This document shows positions 8,265-16,485 of a DNA stretch of 21,714 nucleotides, one piece after another (within the stretch, counting starts at the first letter, position 1; every line of letters begins with the position of its first letter). Source of the DNA: JANOXC01 sp031418215 (GTDB lineage: Bacteria; Bacteroidota; Bacteroidia; AKYH767-A; OLB10); the NCBI GenBank assembly GCA_031418215.1, contig JANOXC010000137.1, positions 1-21,714 on the forward strand, in the 5' to 3' direction. The translations under genes were made by a program, and so were the position numbers. The notes beneath the pieces are model-generated. The model saw nothing but the letters and a program-made list of their open reading frames with translations, was not told the DNA's origin and made no database searches.

Positions 8265-10793
8265 ATGAACGCAAAAAGACGTAATTTCTATTGCTTATTT
8301 CTGATTATTATTTCCTCATTTTCTGTAAGAGGTCAGGTAGTAATTAATGAGTATTCAGCGGCTAATTTAAGCCAGTTTGCTGATAATAATACCAAATATG
8401 AAGACTGGGTAGAACTTTACAATACTTCAGGTAGCGCCGTCAGCATAGGAGGTTACTATCTTAGTGATGATTCAACCAATAATACCAAATATCAAATCCC
8501 GGTAGGCACTACTATGGCCGGTAATGGCTTTATGCGTTTTTGGGCTTCCGGCAGGAATATGTCAGTAGGGACTCACTTTCATACCAACTTTAAGCTGACA
8601 CAGACAAAAAGCAATAAAGAAGACCTTGTTCTTTCAAATCCCGCAGGAACAATAATTGATGGTCTTAGACTAACCGTTACGCAACTTGGTCATTCATTTG
8701 GACGGTCCACAAACGGTGCAGCAACATGGAAAATATTTACGATTCCTACTCCCAACAGCTCCAATAATAGCGCTATTTCTTATACCGATTATGCTGCCAG
8801 ACCTGATGCCACATTAGCAGCAGGTTTTTACTCAGGAACGCAATTGGTAACCCTTACCACTACAGAAACAAATGCAACCATTCGCTATACATTGGATGGA
8901 ACTGCCCCAACGGGTACTTCAACCATTTACACCGGCCCAATAAGCATTCCCTCAACAAAAGTCTTAAAGGCCATTACCTATACTACCAATGCCGGTATTT
9001 TACCAAGTTTTATACGTTTTGAGACTTATTTTATTGATGAGGCATTCACACTACCGGTAATTTCTGTTGCAGGAACACAATTAAGCACCCTTGCCAATGG
9101 CAGTGGTTCATTAACCCCGATTGGATCATTTGAATATTTTGATACTGCCGGCGTTCGTACTGCAAAAACTTATGGTGGATTCGACCGACATGGACAAGAC
9201 TCCTGGGCTAACAGTCAGCGAAGCATTGATTTTACCTCCCGCGATGAAATGGGCTATAATTATGCAGTAAAAGAAAAACTATTCCGTTCAACAACAAGAG
9301 ATCAATTTCAGCGTCTCATCCTGCGTGCTGCCGGTGATGATAATTATCCCGCTGATCATCATACATCAAATCTAGGCAGTGCCCATCTTCGTGACACCTA
9401 TGTTCAAATGCTTGCTAAGCGCGGTGATATGAATCTTGATGTTCGCATTGCGGAGAAAGTAATCATTTATATCAACGGAGCTTATTGGGGAGTTTATGAT
9501 ATCAGGGAACGGCCTGATGATCATGATTACACCGATTTTAACTATGGTCAGGATAAATACCATTTAGAATACATTATGACATGGGGAAATACCTGGGCTG
9601 AATATGGAGGAACAACAGCAATTACCAATTGGAATACGCTCTACAATTACATTATGACAAACAACATGGCTGATCCGGTAAAATATAAATATGTAATGGA
9701 TCGTTATGACGGAACCAGCCTTGCTGATTATGTTATTGTAAATTCTTTTACTGTTTGCTCCGACTGGTTAAATTACAATACCGGTTGGTGGCGCGGTACC
9801 GATACAACAGGCACACATCAGCGATGGGGATATACCTTATGGGATAATGATGCTGTTTTTGATTTCTATATTAATTATACGGGCATACCGAGTACGGCAT
9901 ACAATGCATTGCCTTGTGATGCACAGGGCTTAACAGGAAATTCCGATCCGGAAGGACATATTCAGGTTTTAAATCGTTTGAGGATGAATCCTGAATTTGA
10001 ACAATTTTATGTTTCGAGGATGATTGATTTATGGAATACTGTCTTCAGTTGTGATAATATGATTACACAATTAGATGAATGGGTTGCCACCATTGACCCG
10101 GAAATGACCAGACATGCCGGGCGTTGGAGCGGTACGTATACCGAATGGCAGACCAATGTTCAAACCTTAAGAAATTTTGTTTTAGCAAGGTGCAATTACC
10201 TTTCCAGTGGATTTATTTCCTGCTATAACTTAAATGGACCTTATGATATAGTTGTGAATGCTGACCCGATAGGCACAGGTACAGTTAAATTTAATTCATT
10301 GATGCTTTCACAATTTCCATGGCATGGATCATATTTTGGCGGAATGGATAATTTACTCCAGGCAATCCCCGACGCCACTCACTCCTTCAGTAATTGGTCG
10401 GCTGTAACGCAAACTATTAATCCCAACACTACTTCCATCAATGCCAAAGTTGATTTCAACAACGCCGACAGCATTGTTGCTCATTTCACAATTGGTGCCG
10501 CCGTTTTTGAAATGACCGGGAATACAGCTGATGTAAATGCTTATCCTACACTCTTTAGCAATTCAACAACTATTGATTTCAATATTCACGAAAAAGCAAA
10601 CGTAACTATTAGCCTGCATTCATTATTGGGTGATAAAGTAGCATTGATCAGTAATGAAAAAGAGATGACAAAAGGATTTTATTCTGTTAACCTTGACTTG
10701 TCTTCAACTCATCTTCCTGCTGGTGTATATTTACTTCGCTTTACTGCTGGAAATGCTGCTAAAACCATTAAGTTGGTCTATGATCCTAAGTAA
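8265..10793 (+). CDS. Secreted CotH kinase-family protein with lamin-tail domain and T9SS sorting domain
   Basis: 842 residues from the ATG at 8265, which begins the signal peptide (cleavage near VRGQ, residue 24); an in-frame TTG at 8235 is less likely. The domain order is as follows. Residues 25-165 are a lamin-tail domain (VVINEYSAAN, YEDWVELYNTS, GGYYLSDD). Residues about 178-258 are a chitobiase-type C-terminal/FN3-like module (ATIRYTLDGTAPT). Residues about 260-650 are the CotH kinase fold, with YINGAYWGVYDIRERPD at 402-418, SDWLNYNTGWWR at 499-510 and WGYTLWDNDAVF at 521-532. Residues 660-745 are a bacterial-repeat module and about 755-842 a T9SS sorting domain. CotH proteins phosphorylate secreted proteins in Bacillus spores; Asp527/Asp529 are candidate metal ligands. 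The substrate here is unknown. It heads a same-strand set ending at 13415. Confidence 0.9.
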   Translation: MNAKRRNFYCLFLIIISSFSVRGQVVINEYSAANLSQFADNNTKYEDWVELYNTSGSAVSIGGYYLSDDSTNNTKYQIPVGTTMAGNGFMRFWASGRNMSVGTHFHTNFKLTQTKSNKEDLVLSNPAGTIIDGLRLTVTQLGHSFGRSTNGAATWKIFTIPTPNSSNNSAISYTDYAARPDATLAAGFYSGTQLVTLTTTETNATIRYTLDGTAPTGTSTIYTGPISIPSTKVLKAITYTTNAGILPSFIRFETYFIDEAFTLPVISVAGTQLSTLANGSGSLTPIGSFEYFDTAGVRTAKTYGGFDRHGQDSWANSQRSIDFTSRDEMGYNYAVKEKLFRSTTRDQFQRLILRAAGDDNYPADHHTSNLGSAHLRDTYVQMLAKRGDMNLDVRIAEKVIIYINGAYWGVYDIRERPDDHDYTDFNYGQDKYHLEYIMTWGNTWAEYGGTTAITNWNTLYNYIMTNNMADPVKYKYVMDRYDGTSLADYVIVNSFTVCSDWLNYNTGWWRGTDTTGTHQRWGYTLWDNDAVFDFYINYTGIPSTAYNALPCDAQGLTGNSDPEGHIQVLNRLRMNPEFEQFYVSRMIDLWNTVFSCDNMITQLDEWVATIDPEMTRHAGRWSGTYTEWQTNVQTLRNFVLARCNYLSSGFISCYNLNGPYDIVVNADPIGTGTVKFNSLMLSQFPWHGSYFGGMDNLLQAIPDATHSFSNWSAVTQTINPNTTSINAKVDFNNADSIVAHFTIGAAVFEMTGNTADVNAYPTLFSNSTTIDFNIHEKANVTISLHSLLGDKVALISNEKEMTKGFYSVNLDLSSTHLPAGVYLLRFTAGNAAKTIKLVYDPK

Positions 10794-10877
10794 TTCTGAA
10801 ACTGCTTTTTGCAGTGCCTTCCGTCTTAAACATAATCAAGCGGTTGTAAAACTGTTATTAACTCAGGTATTTACTAT

Positions 10878-11306
10878 ATGAATAAGATGAAATACAATTT
10901 ATCCGGTATATTTATTATTGTTGTTTTTATTTCCATCAGCTCCTGTCAAAAAGATCCAGGACAAGGTGGCAGCGCTTCAATTATTGGTTATGTACATGCC
11001 ACAGTGATTAACAGTGTAAATTATTTTGATACGATTACAACGCAAAACGGATTCAATGAGGAAGTATTTATTGTCTATGGTGATGATATTACTTTTGGTG
11101 ACCGGATTAAGTCTGGGAACGATGGCAAATTTGAATTTAAGTATTTAAGAAAAGGAAATTATCGTCTTTATGTATATTCTGAAACATATGATTCGTTGGG
11201 TATTGGTGGTTATACCATTGACGAGGTGGTTAATAAATCTGTAGAAATCACTTCTAAGAAGCAGACACTTAACGCCGGCACCTTTGAAATAAGAAAATAT
11301 AAATAA
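10878..11306 (+). CDS. Small lipoprotein
   Basis: 142 residues. A hydrophobic signal ends in the lipobox ISSC (Cys23), followed by QKDPG, so the protein should be a lipidated envelope protein. The mature part contains a Gly-rich beta-strand region, then DGKFEFKYLRKGNYRLYVYS near 83-102. That resembles the end of carboxypeptidase-regulatory-like or SdrD-B-type prealbumin folds common in Bacteroidota lipoproteins. I do not recognise a specific family. Two ATGs (10878 and 10887) both give a working signal peptide; I chose the first. It lies 84 bp after the CotH gene and 76 bp before the VTC gene on the same strand, so it may belong with them. Confidence 0.72.
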   Translation: MNKMKYNLSGIFIIVVFISISSCQKDPGQGGSASIIGYVHATVINSVNYFDTITTQNGFNEEVFIVYGDDITFGDRIKSGNDGKFEFKYLRKGNYRLYVYSETYDSLGIGGYTIDEVVNKSVEITSKKQTLNAGTFEIRKYK

Positions 11307-11382
11307 TACCTGTCACTTTAATTTATATAAAAGAAAACATTAGACTACATTCTTAAAATATGTTTTTGTTTTCCATTAGATA

Positions 11383-12150
11383 ATGAAACTAACTGTTAAC
11401 GACACACTTCAACTTTTTGAGCCAATTTCATTGAAGGAAATGGACAGTGTTGCTTTAATGGACAGGACAGACACTAAATATACTTTTCGACAGGAAATGT
11501 TACCGGCATTTATTGATGCAATTAAAGATTCTTATCGTGTATTAGAAGTGAATGGACATCGTATCAGCCGTTATGAGTCCTTCTACTTTGACACTAAAGA
11601 TTTTGATTTATATAAATACCACCACAGGGGGAAGTTAAATCGATTTAAGATTCGATTCAGAACTTATGTAGAATCCAACCTTCATTTTTTTGAAATCAAA
11701 TTCAAGAATAATAAAGGAAGGACTGTAAAAAATCGAATTAAATATCCACAAATTGAAAGCAATATTACCGGACAAGCGGAATTGTTCCTTTCGAAACATA
11801 GTCCATTTGAATCAACTAACCTGGAGCATAAATTTAATGTGAATTTTTCGCGCATCACTTTTGTAAACCGACATGCGCCGGAAAGGGTAACCATTGATAT
11901 GAATTTGGAATTCGCAAACAATGATAAACAACAAAAGTTAGAACAATTGGTAATTGCAGAAGTCAAACAGTCAAAACCATTTGTTTCTACATTTGTACGA
12001 TTAATGAAAGATCATCATATCAGAGTGGGCTCACTGAGTAAGTATTGCTTTGGCGTGATGAGTTTGTATGAACAACAACGATTTAATAATTTCAAACCAC
12101 AATTACTCTTACTAAATAAATTAATTTATGGTACTCCTGCAAGAGCTTAG
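11383..12150 (+). CDS. VTC-domain (polyphosphate polymerase-like) protein
   Basis: 255 residues, cytoplasmic, one VTC domain of the triphosphate tunnel metalloenzyme fold. In yeast Vtc4 this domain makes polyphosphate from ATP. The charged residues that line the tunnel are visible in order: DRTDTKY (Lys32), the alternating basic strand RFKIRFR (87-93), FFEIKFK (Glu104, Lys106), GRTVKNR (113-118), RVTIDMNL (Asp172), AEVKQSK (Glu193, Lys195) and SKYCFG (Lys220). All expected tunnel positions look intact, so it could be active. Bacterial VTC proteins often sit beside DUF4956 membrane proteins and CotH proteins, as here. The next gene starts 23 bp before this one ends. Whether it makes polyphosphate or another product is not known. 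Confidence 0.9.
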   Translation: MKLTVNDTLQLFEPISLKEMDSVALMDRTDTKYTFRQEMLPAFIDAIKDSYRVLEVNGHRISRYESFYFDTKDFDLYKYHHRGKLNRFKIRFRTYVESNLHFFEIKFKNNKGRTVKNRIKYPQIESNITGQAELFLSKHSPFESTNLEHKFNVNFSRITFVNRHAPERVTIDMNLEFANNDKQQKLEQLVIAEVKQSKPFVSTFVRLMKDHHIRVGSLSKYCFGVMSLYEQQRFNNFKPQLLLLNKLIYGTPARA

Positions 12151-12748
12151 TGCACAAAACGCTGATTCAGCATTCGAATTATTTGAAAAACTTTCCCCCA
12201 AATTTTTTATCAGGCTACTCATTGATTTAGTATCCGTTATTATGCTTGTCCGTCTTATCTACTTTCCGCTTTACCGGAATCGTGAATATGTATTTACTTT
12301 CTTTATTTTCAACATATTGATTTATTTAATCACATTTTTGTTGAATAAAGTAGAACTCAGCATGGGAGCTGCGTTTGGATTGTTTGCCGTGTTTTCCATG
12401 TTGCGTTACCGTACAGAAAACATCTCTGCAAAAGATATGACCTATCTTTTTCTTGTTATTGCAATGGGACTGATCAGTGCTGTAACCAAAGGCAGCTGGG
12501 ATGAGTTGATATTAATCAATGGAATTATTTTATTGAGTACATGGGTATTGGAGAGCAAGGTATTCATGAAAAAAGAAACATCAAGAATTGTGATGTATGA
12601 AAAAATTGAACTGATAAAACCTGAGAGCAGGGCTGAATTATTAGCTGACCTTGAAAACAGACTGGGCGTAAAAATTAACCAGATTTCTATCGGGAAAATC
12701 GACTTCCTCAGAGATGCCGCAGAAATTCATGTTTTTTACTATGAATAA
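12128..12748 (+). CDS. DUF4956 inner-membrane protein
   Basis: 206 residues with about four or five membrane segments: about 26-46, 53-72, a Gly-rich short segment 79-92, 104-120 and 125-141. A soluble C-terminal domain follows (150-206). The signature GAAFGLFAVFSMLRYRTE at 80-97, followed by KDMTYLFLV, is typical of DUF4956. This uncharacterised family regularly occurs next to VTC-domain genes. The start at 12128 overlaps the VTC gene by 23 bp and is in a different frame, which suggests coupled translation of two partners. I infer that it anchors the VTC protein or moves its product across the membrane, by analogy with the multi-subunit yeast VTC complex; this is not shown. Confidence 0.88.
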   Translation: MVLLQELSAQNADSAFELFEKLSPKFFIRLLIDLVSVIMLVRLIYFPLYRNREYVFTFFIFNILIYLITFLLNKVELSMGAAFGLFAVFSMLRYRTENISAKDMTYLFLVIAMGLISAVTKGSWDELILINGIILLSTWVLESKVFMKKETSRIVMYEKIELIKPESRAELLADLENRLGVKINQISIGKIDFLRDAAEIHVFYYE

Positions 12749-13415
12749 ATTTTCCATTTGCCTGGTCTTTTTTTTTCTGCTGACAGCTTCTAAAAGTTTT
12801 TCTCAGGAAGAAGATGCAGGTTTGTGGACCAGCATTGACATTAGTAAAAAATTATCTAACGGATACACTGTAAGTATTTCGGAAGAATTACGTTTCAATG
12901 AAAATGTTACTGAGCTTGGCACGGCATTTATAGAGATTGGTATCTCCCATAAAATCTTTAAACATTTAACTGGCAGTATTGCCTATCGTTTTATACAGGC
13001 AAAACGCATGGATGATTCATACAGTATCCGTCATCGTCTTTTCATTGATTTAGCTTATCGCATAAAATATAAAAAAGTGATTTTTACTTTACGCGAAAGG
13101 CTGCAGAGTCAGGTTAAAGATGTGCAGTCGTCGGATGCCGGTTTCAGCCCGCAATACACCTCTTTAAGAAGTAAACTCACCGTAAAATACGACACCGATA
13201 AAAAATATACTCCTTGGCTTGCCTGTGAAATGTTTTACCAGTTAAGCAATCCTGAGGGCAATGAAATTGATAATATGCGTTATTCGCTTGGTGTTGATTA
13301 TAAATTCAACAAGAAAAATTCCATGTCATTGTTTTACCTGATTAACGAGGAAGTGAATTTGAATAATCCCTTGACGAGTTATATTATTGGGGTGAACTAT
13401 TCATATAGTTTTTAG
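12741..13415 (+). CDS. DUF2490 outer-membrane beta-barrel protein
   Basis: 224 residues from the ATG at 12741, which starts a clear signal peptide (MNKFSICLVFFFLLTASKSF, then SQ). It overlaps the DUF4956 stop by 8 bp. Upstream in-frame ATGs at 12714 and 12729 would place charged residues ahead of the signal. The mature protein opens with EEDAGLWTSIDISKKLSNGY and then shows alternating amphipathic strands with aromatic ends (GSIAYRFIQA, RHRLFIDLAYRIKY, FTLRERLQSQ). It ends in YIIGVNYSYSF, an outer-membrane barrel signature with a final Phe. This matches DUF2490, predicted to be outer-membrane proteins of unknown function. As the last gene of the CotH/VTC/DUF4956 set it could provide an outer-membrane component. 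Confidence 0.82.
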   Translation: MNKFSICLVFFFLLTASKSFSQEEDAGLWTSIDISKKLSNGYTVSISEELRFNENVTELGTAFIEIGISHKIFKHLTGSIAYRFIQAKRMDDSYSIRHRLFIDLAYRIKYKKVIFTLRERLQSQVKDVQSSDAGFSPQYTSLRSKLTVKYDTDKKYTPWLACEMFYQLSNPEGNEIDNMRYSLGVDYKFNKKNSMSLFYLINEEVNLNNPLTSYIIGVNYSYSF

Positions 13416-13420
13416 TCGTT

Positions 13421-13543
13421 AGAAAAAAATGTCCTTCAGGAGGAACCTTTTTACAACCAACCTTAATGTTTCATAAAAATGATAAACATTATGTTTCAAT
13501 TGATCCTCATTGATTATTTAAAATAGATTCCTCCTGAAGGACA
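13421..13543 (-). terminator. Long 16-bp inverted repeat, possible hutU terminator
   Basis: The 16-base arm at 13430-13445 (TGTCCTTCAGGAGGAA) is the exact reverse complement of 13528-13543, with 82 bases between. A second hairpin lies within that loop: TAATGTTT at 13464-13471 pairs with AAACATTA at 13484-13491. Read on the minus strand the structure follows the hutU stop and is followed by a seven-base T-run (13423-13429), as in an intrinsic terminator. The loop is unusually long. A small dispersed repeat element is the main alternative. Confidence 0.42.
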
Positions 13544-13575
13544 AAGGAAGTGAAGACAAAAAGTATTTAGTACTC

Positions 13576-15252
13576 TTATTTAAGCCTTTCCTTCAAATCC
13601 AAGCGATGCTTTCTCGCTGTATCAATAGCAATATCATACCCTGCATCAGCATGTCGTATAACGCCCATAGCAGGATCATTATGTAAAACGCGCTTTAATC
13701 TTTTCGATGCATCATCTGTTCCATCAGCAACGATGACCATTCCTGCATGAATGGAATAACCAATCCCTACTCCGCCACCGTGATGCAAGGAAACCCAGCT
13801 TGCACCACCTGAAGTATTAATCATTGCATTGAGAACAGGCCAGTCAGCAATAGCATCACTGCCATCTTTCATTGCTTCTGTTTCGCGGTTTGGTGATGCA
13901 ACAGAGCCGGTATCTAAATGATCACGGCCGATTACAATTGGCGCTTTTAAGATTCCTTGTTTCACCATTTCATTAAATGCCAATCCTGCTTTTTCACGTT
14001 CGCCTTGTCCCAGCCAACAGATACGTGCAGGTAATCCCTGGAATGCAATTCGTTTTTGGGCAAGCGTAATCCAACGTTTCAATGATTCATTTTCCGGAAA
14101 AAGTTCCAGAATCTTTGCATCCGTTTTATATATATCATCAGGATCACCGCTTAATGCAACCCAACGGAAGGGCCCTTTGCCTTCACAAAATAACGGACGA
14201 ATGTAAGCAGGAACAAAACCGGGAAAGTCAAATGCATTTTTCAATCCCATGGCCAATGCCTGTCCGCGGATATTATTACCATAGTCAAATGTAATTGCTC
14301 CCTTTTTCTGTAAAGCAATCATCAATTCAACATGCGTTACCATGCTGGACATACTGCGTTTTATATATTCATCAGGATTGGATGAGCGCAATGCTTTAGC
14401 TTCCTCCACTGATAACCCCTCAGGAAAATAACCTACCAATGCATCATGAGCAGAGGTCTGGTCAGTCAACGTATCGGGAATAATATTTCTTTCCATCATT
14501 CGCTTTAATAAATCAATGGCATTGCCAATGTATGCAATAGAAATTGCTTCTCCTTTCTTCTTCGCTTCTACTGAACGGTCAATCGCTTCATCAATATTGT
14601 GATATATATAATCCAGGTATCTTGTTTGCAATCTTTTTTCAGCACGCCATGCTTCCATTTCAGCAGCAAGACAAGTCCCTCCATTCATAGTAATTGCCAA
14701 AGGTTGTGCGCCACCCATCCCTCCTAATCCTGCTGTAACATTTAAAGTGTTTTTCAGTGAACCGCCAAAATGCTGACGTGCAACTTCAGCATACGTCTCA
14801 TAAGTGCCTTGAACAATTCCCTGTGAGCCTATATATATCCAGGAGCCGGCAGTCATCTGTCCGTACATGATCAATCCTTTGTCTTCCAGGTCTCGGAAAT
14901 AATCCCAGTTGGCCCAATGTGGAACCAATTGTGAATTGCTGATCAATACTCTTGGTGCGTCTTTATGCGTTGGCAAAATACCTACCGGCTTACCACTTTG
15001 AATGAGTAATGTTTCATCATCATTCAAATCGCGTAATGCTTTTACAATGAGATGGAATGCTTCCACATTACGTGCTGCTTTTCCTGTTCCACCGTACACA
15101 ATTAAATCTTCCGGTCTTTCTGCAACATCAGGATCAAGGTTGTTGTGCAACATCCTTAATACGGCTTCCTGTATCCATCCCTTGCAACTAATGGTGGTAC
15201 CAACCGGTGTTTTTGTTTTTGTAAGGTCGAGTTTTTCTGTCGTTAACTGCAT
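13576..15252 (-). CDS. hutU: Urocanate hydratase (urocanase)
   Basis: 558 residues, the standard urocanase length (about 556). The enzyme adds water to urocanate to give imidazolonepropionate, the second step of histidine degradation, using tightly bound NAD+ as an electrophile in the cytoplasm. The sequence is plainly family-like throughout: IVYGGTGKAARN near 51-62, YIGSQGIVQGTYETY near 140-154, the dinucleotide-binding stretch NVTAGLGGMGGAQP (171-184), DYGNNIRGQA (323-332) and the active-site region FQGLPARICWLGQGER, where Cys412 matches the catalytic-region Cys410 of the Pseudomonas enzyme. No other hut gene lies in the window, so the rest of the pathway must be elsewhere. The DUF5522 gene lies 39 bp upstream on the same strand and may share its message. 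Confidence 0.97.
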   Translation of the reverse strand: MQLTTEKLDLTKTKTPVGTTISCKGWIQEAVLRMLHNNLDPDVAERPEDLIVYGGTGKAARNVEAFHLIVKALRDLNDDETLLIQSGKPVGILPTHKDAPRVLISNSQLVPHWANWDYFRDLEDKGLIMYGQMTAGSWIYIGSQGIVQGTYETYAEVARQHFGGSLKNTLNVTAGLGGMGGAQPLAITMNGGTCLAAEMEAWRAEKRLQTRYLDYIYHNIDEAIDRSVEAKKKGEAISIAYIGNAIDLLKRMMERNIIPDTLTDQTSAHDALVGYFPEGLSVEEAKALRSSNPDEYIKRSMSSMVTHVELMIALQKKGAITFDYGNNIRGQALAMGLKNAFDFPGFVPAYIRPLFCEGKGPFRWVALSGDPDDIYKTDAKILELFPENESLKRWITLAQKRIAFQGLPARICWLGQGEREKAGLAFNEMVKQGILKAPIVIGRDHLDTGSVASPNRETEAMKDGSDAIADWPVLNAMINTSGGASWVSLHHGGGVGIGYSIHAGMVIVADGTDDASKRLKRVLHNDPAMGVIRHADAGYDIAIDTARKHRLDLKERLK

Positions 15253-15291
15253 TGCTAAATGTTTAAACTATTTTAATGATGAAATTACAAA

Positions 15292-15471
15292 TCAATCTTT
15301 ATCGGTAGCTTTTTTATCTTTTTTTTCTTCTTCTTTGTTATGCCAGGGGCAATGTTTACAACCACTCTGGCAGCAATAGCCGCGCTTGAGGTGATAGGCT
15401 TCCGTAAAAACCACATACCCGTCGGCTGACAGGTAATAATCTTCTTTATCAAATTTATCGTAAAAAGGCAT
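15292..15471 (-). CDS. DUF5522 family small cysteine-rich protein
   Basis: 59 residues, starting at the ATG read from 15471 and ending at the TGA at 15292-15294. The protein reads MPFYDKFDKEDYYLSADGYV, then VFTEAYHLKRGYCC, then QSGCKHCPWH, with a Lys/Glu-rich tail. The pattern FTEAYHLKRGYCC followed by CxHCP is the hallmark of DUF5522, a small family widespread in Bacteroidota and Proteobacteria with no known function. Cys33, Cys34, Cys38, His40 and Cys41 are spaced so that they could bind a metal ion, which is an inference. It lies 39 bp upstream of hutU and 64 bp from the divergent PLP-enzyme gene. Its size makes it easy to miss. Confidence 0.88.
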   Translation of the reverse strand: MPFYDKFDKEDYYLSADGYVVFTEAYHLKRGYCCQSGCKHCPWHNKEEEKKDKKATDKD

Positions 15472-15535
15472 TTTTAACTACTTTTACCATTGAAAATACA
15501 ACATCCTTTCAATTGCTTTCTTTCTTTTCAATTCT

Positions 15536-16417
15536 TTGCGCAAATTTACATCATTGTTATTCCAAAATCCACCTCCAATCACACTTTTAGCTCCAGTAAA
15601 TGGTGTTGATATCTCAGTTTTAAGGCTGGATGCCATTCACCCTATTGTCGGAGGTAATAAATGCTTCAAATTAAAATATAATCTGGAAGTAGCGAAACAA
15701 CTTGAACTTAAAACGATTGTAACAATGGGTGGTGCTTTTTCCAATCACATTGCTGCAACGGCCCTAGCCGGCAAAGAAGAAGGCTTTAAAACAATTGGTA
15801 TCATCCGTGGTGAAATGCCAATTCCCCTTAATAAAACATTGAAAACGGCAGTGGTTAATGGAATGGAATTGCAATTTATCGACAGAACTAAATTCAGTTA
15901 TTACCGGGAACATTTTGAATTGGTGAAAGATTTTTTTAAAGGTGCCTATTGCATTCCTGAAGGAGGGTCCAATGAACTGGCCATAAAAGGATGCAGGGAA
16001 ATCCTTACTAATTTGCCTGAAGATTTTGATGTAGTTGTCTGTGCTGTTGGTACAGGAACCACGCTTGCCGGACTTACCCTCTCCCTCAAGCCACATCAAC
16101 AGGCGCTTGGAATTTCAGTGCTGAAAGGTGCTGACAATCTGGATGAACAAGTTCGTCAAATGATTTCTAAAGAAAATGGTAATCCAAATCAGTTTACCAT
16201 TCAGCATGATTATCATTTTGGTGGGTATGCACACCAGCATTCAGGACTGAACCGCTTTGTGGATGATTTTAATGCCAATCAATCTTTTAAAATAGAGCCC
16301 ATTTATACCGGGCGAATGTTTTTTGCGTTAATGGATTTAGCTGCAAAAGAATACTTCCCATCCCGAACCAAAATATTGGCTATCCATACCGGTGGATTGC
16401 AATATTTAGCGAATTAA
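15536..16417 (+). CDS. PLP-dependent D-cysteine desulfhydrase / ACC deaminase family protein
   Basis: 293 residues, cytoplasmic, close to the family length of about 300. These fold-type II PLP enzymes release ammonia from D-cysteine or from 1-aminocyclopropane-1-carboxylate. Visible motifs are AIHPIVGGNKCFKLKYNL with Lys42 as the PLP-binding lysine, the cofactor-contact loop GGAFSNHIAATA (Ser69, Asn70, His71), IPEGGSNELAIKG (140-152), the phosphate-binding loop VGTGTTLAGL (171-180) and IHTGGLQY near the end. The sequence alone does not separate the two activities; D-cysteine desulfhydrase-like is the usual call for such proteins. There is no ATG near the start: TTG at 15536 fits the family N-terminus, with TTG at 15554 as an alternative. 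Confidence 0.88.
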   Translation: MRKFTSLLFQNPPPITLLAPVNGVDISVLRLDAIHPIVGGNKCFKLKYNLEVAKQLELKTIVTMGGAFSNHIAATALAGKEEGFKTIGIIRGEMPIPLNKTLKTAVVNGMELQFIDRTKFSYYREHFELVKDFFKGAYCIPEGGSNELAIKGCREILTNLPEDFDVVVCAVGTGTTLAGLTLSLKPHQQALGISVLKGADNLDEQVRQMISKENGNPNQFTIQHDYHFGGYAHQHSGLNRFVDDFNANQSFKIEPIYTGRMFFALMDLAAKEYFPSRTKILAIHTGGLQYLAN

Positions 16418-16451
16418 CAAAACCTTGTTCATACTTATGAAGTCCTCAGGA

Positions 16452-16480
16452 TTTATAAAGGGTTATGTTTTATAATTTTG
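16452..16480 (+). promoter_or_regulatory. Promoter of the glucosaminidase gene
   Basis: TAATTTTG at 16473-16480 is a perfect match to the Bacteroidota -7 element TAnnTTTG. A weak -33-like TTTA sits at 16452-16455, 17 bases upstream. Only five bases separate the element from the ATG at 16486, so the message would be leaderless or nearly so. Confidence 0.45.
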
Positions 16481-16485
16481 TCTAA

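Noticed and set aside
15002..15379. Plus-strand frame of 125 residues
   Set aside because: It overlaps hutU and the DUF5522 gene in antisense; both of those carry clear family signatures.
13576..15471. Complete histidine-utilisation operon
   Set aside because: Only urocanate hydratase is present; no hutH, hutI or hutG-like gene can be found in the window.
15764..16099. Minus-strand frame of 111 residues
   Set aside because: It is antisense to the PLP-enzyme gene, whose motifs are intact on the plus strand.
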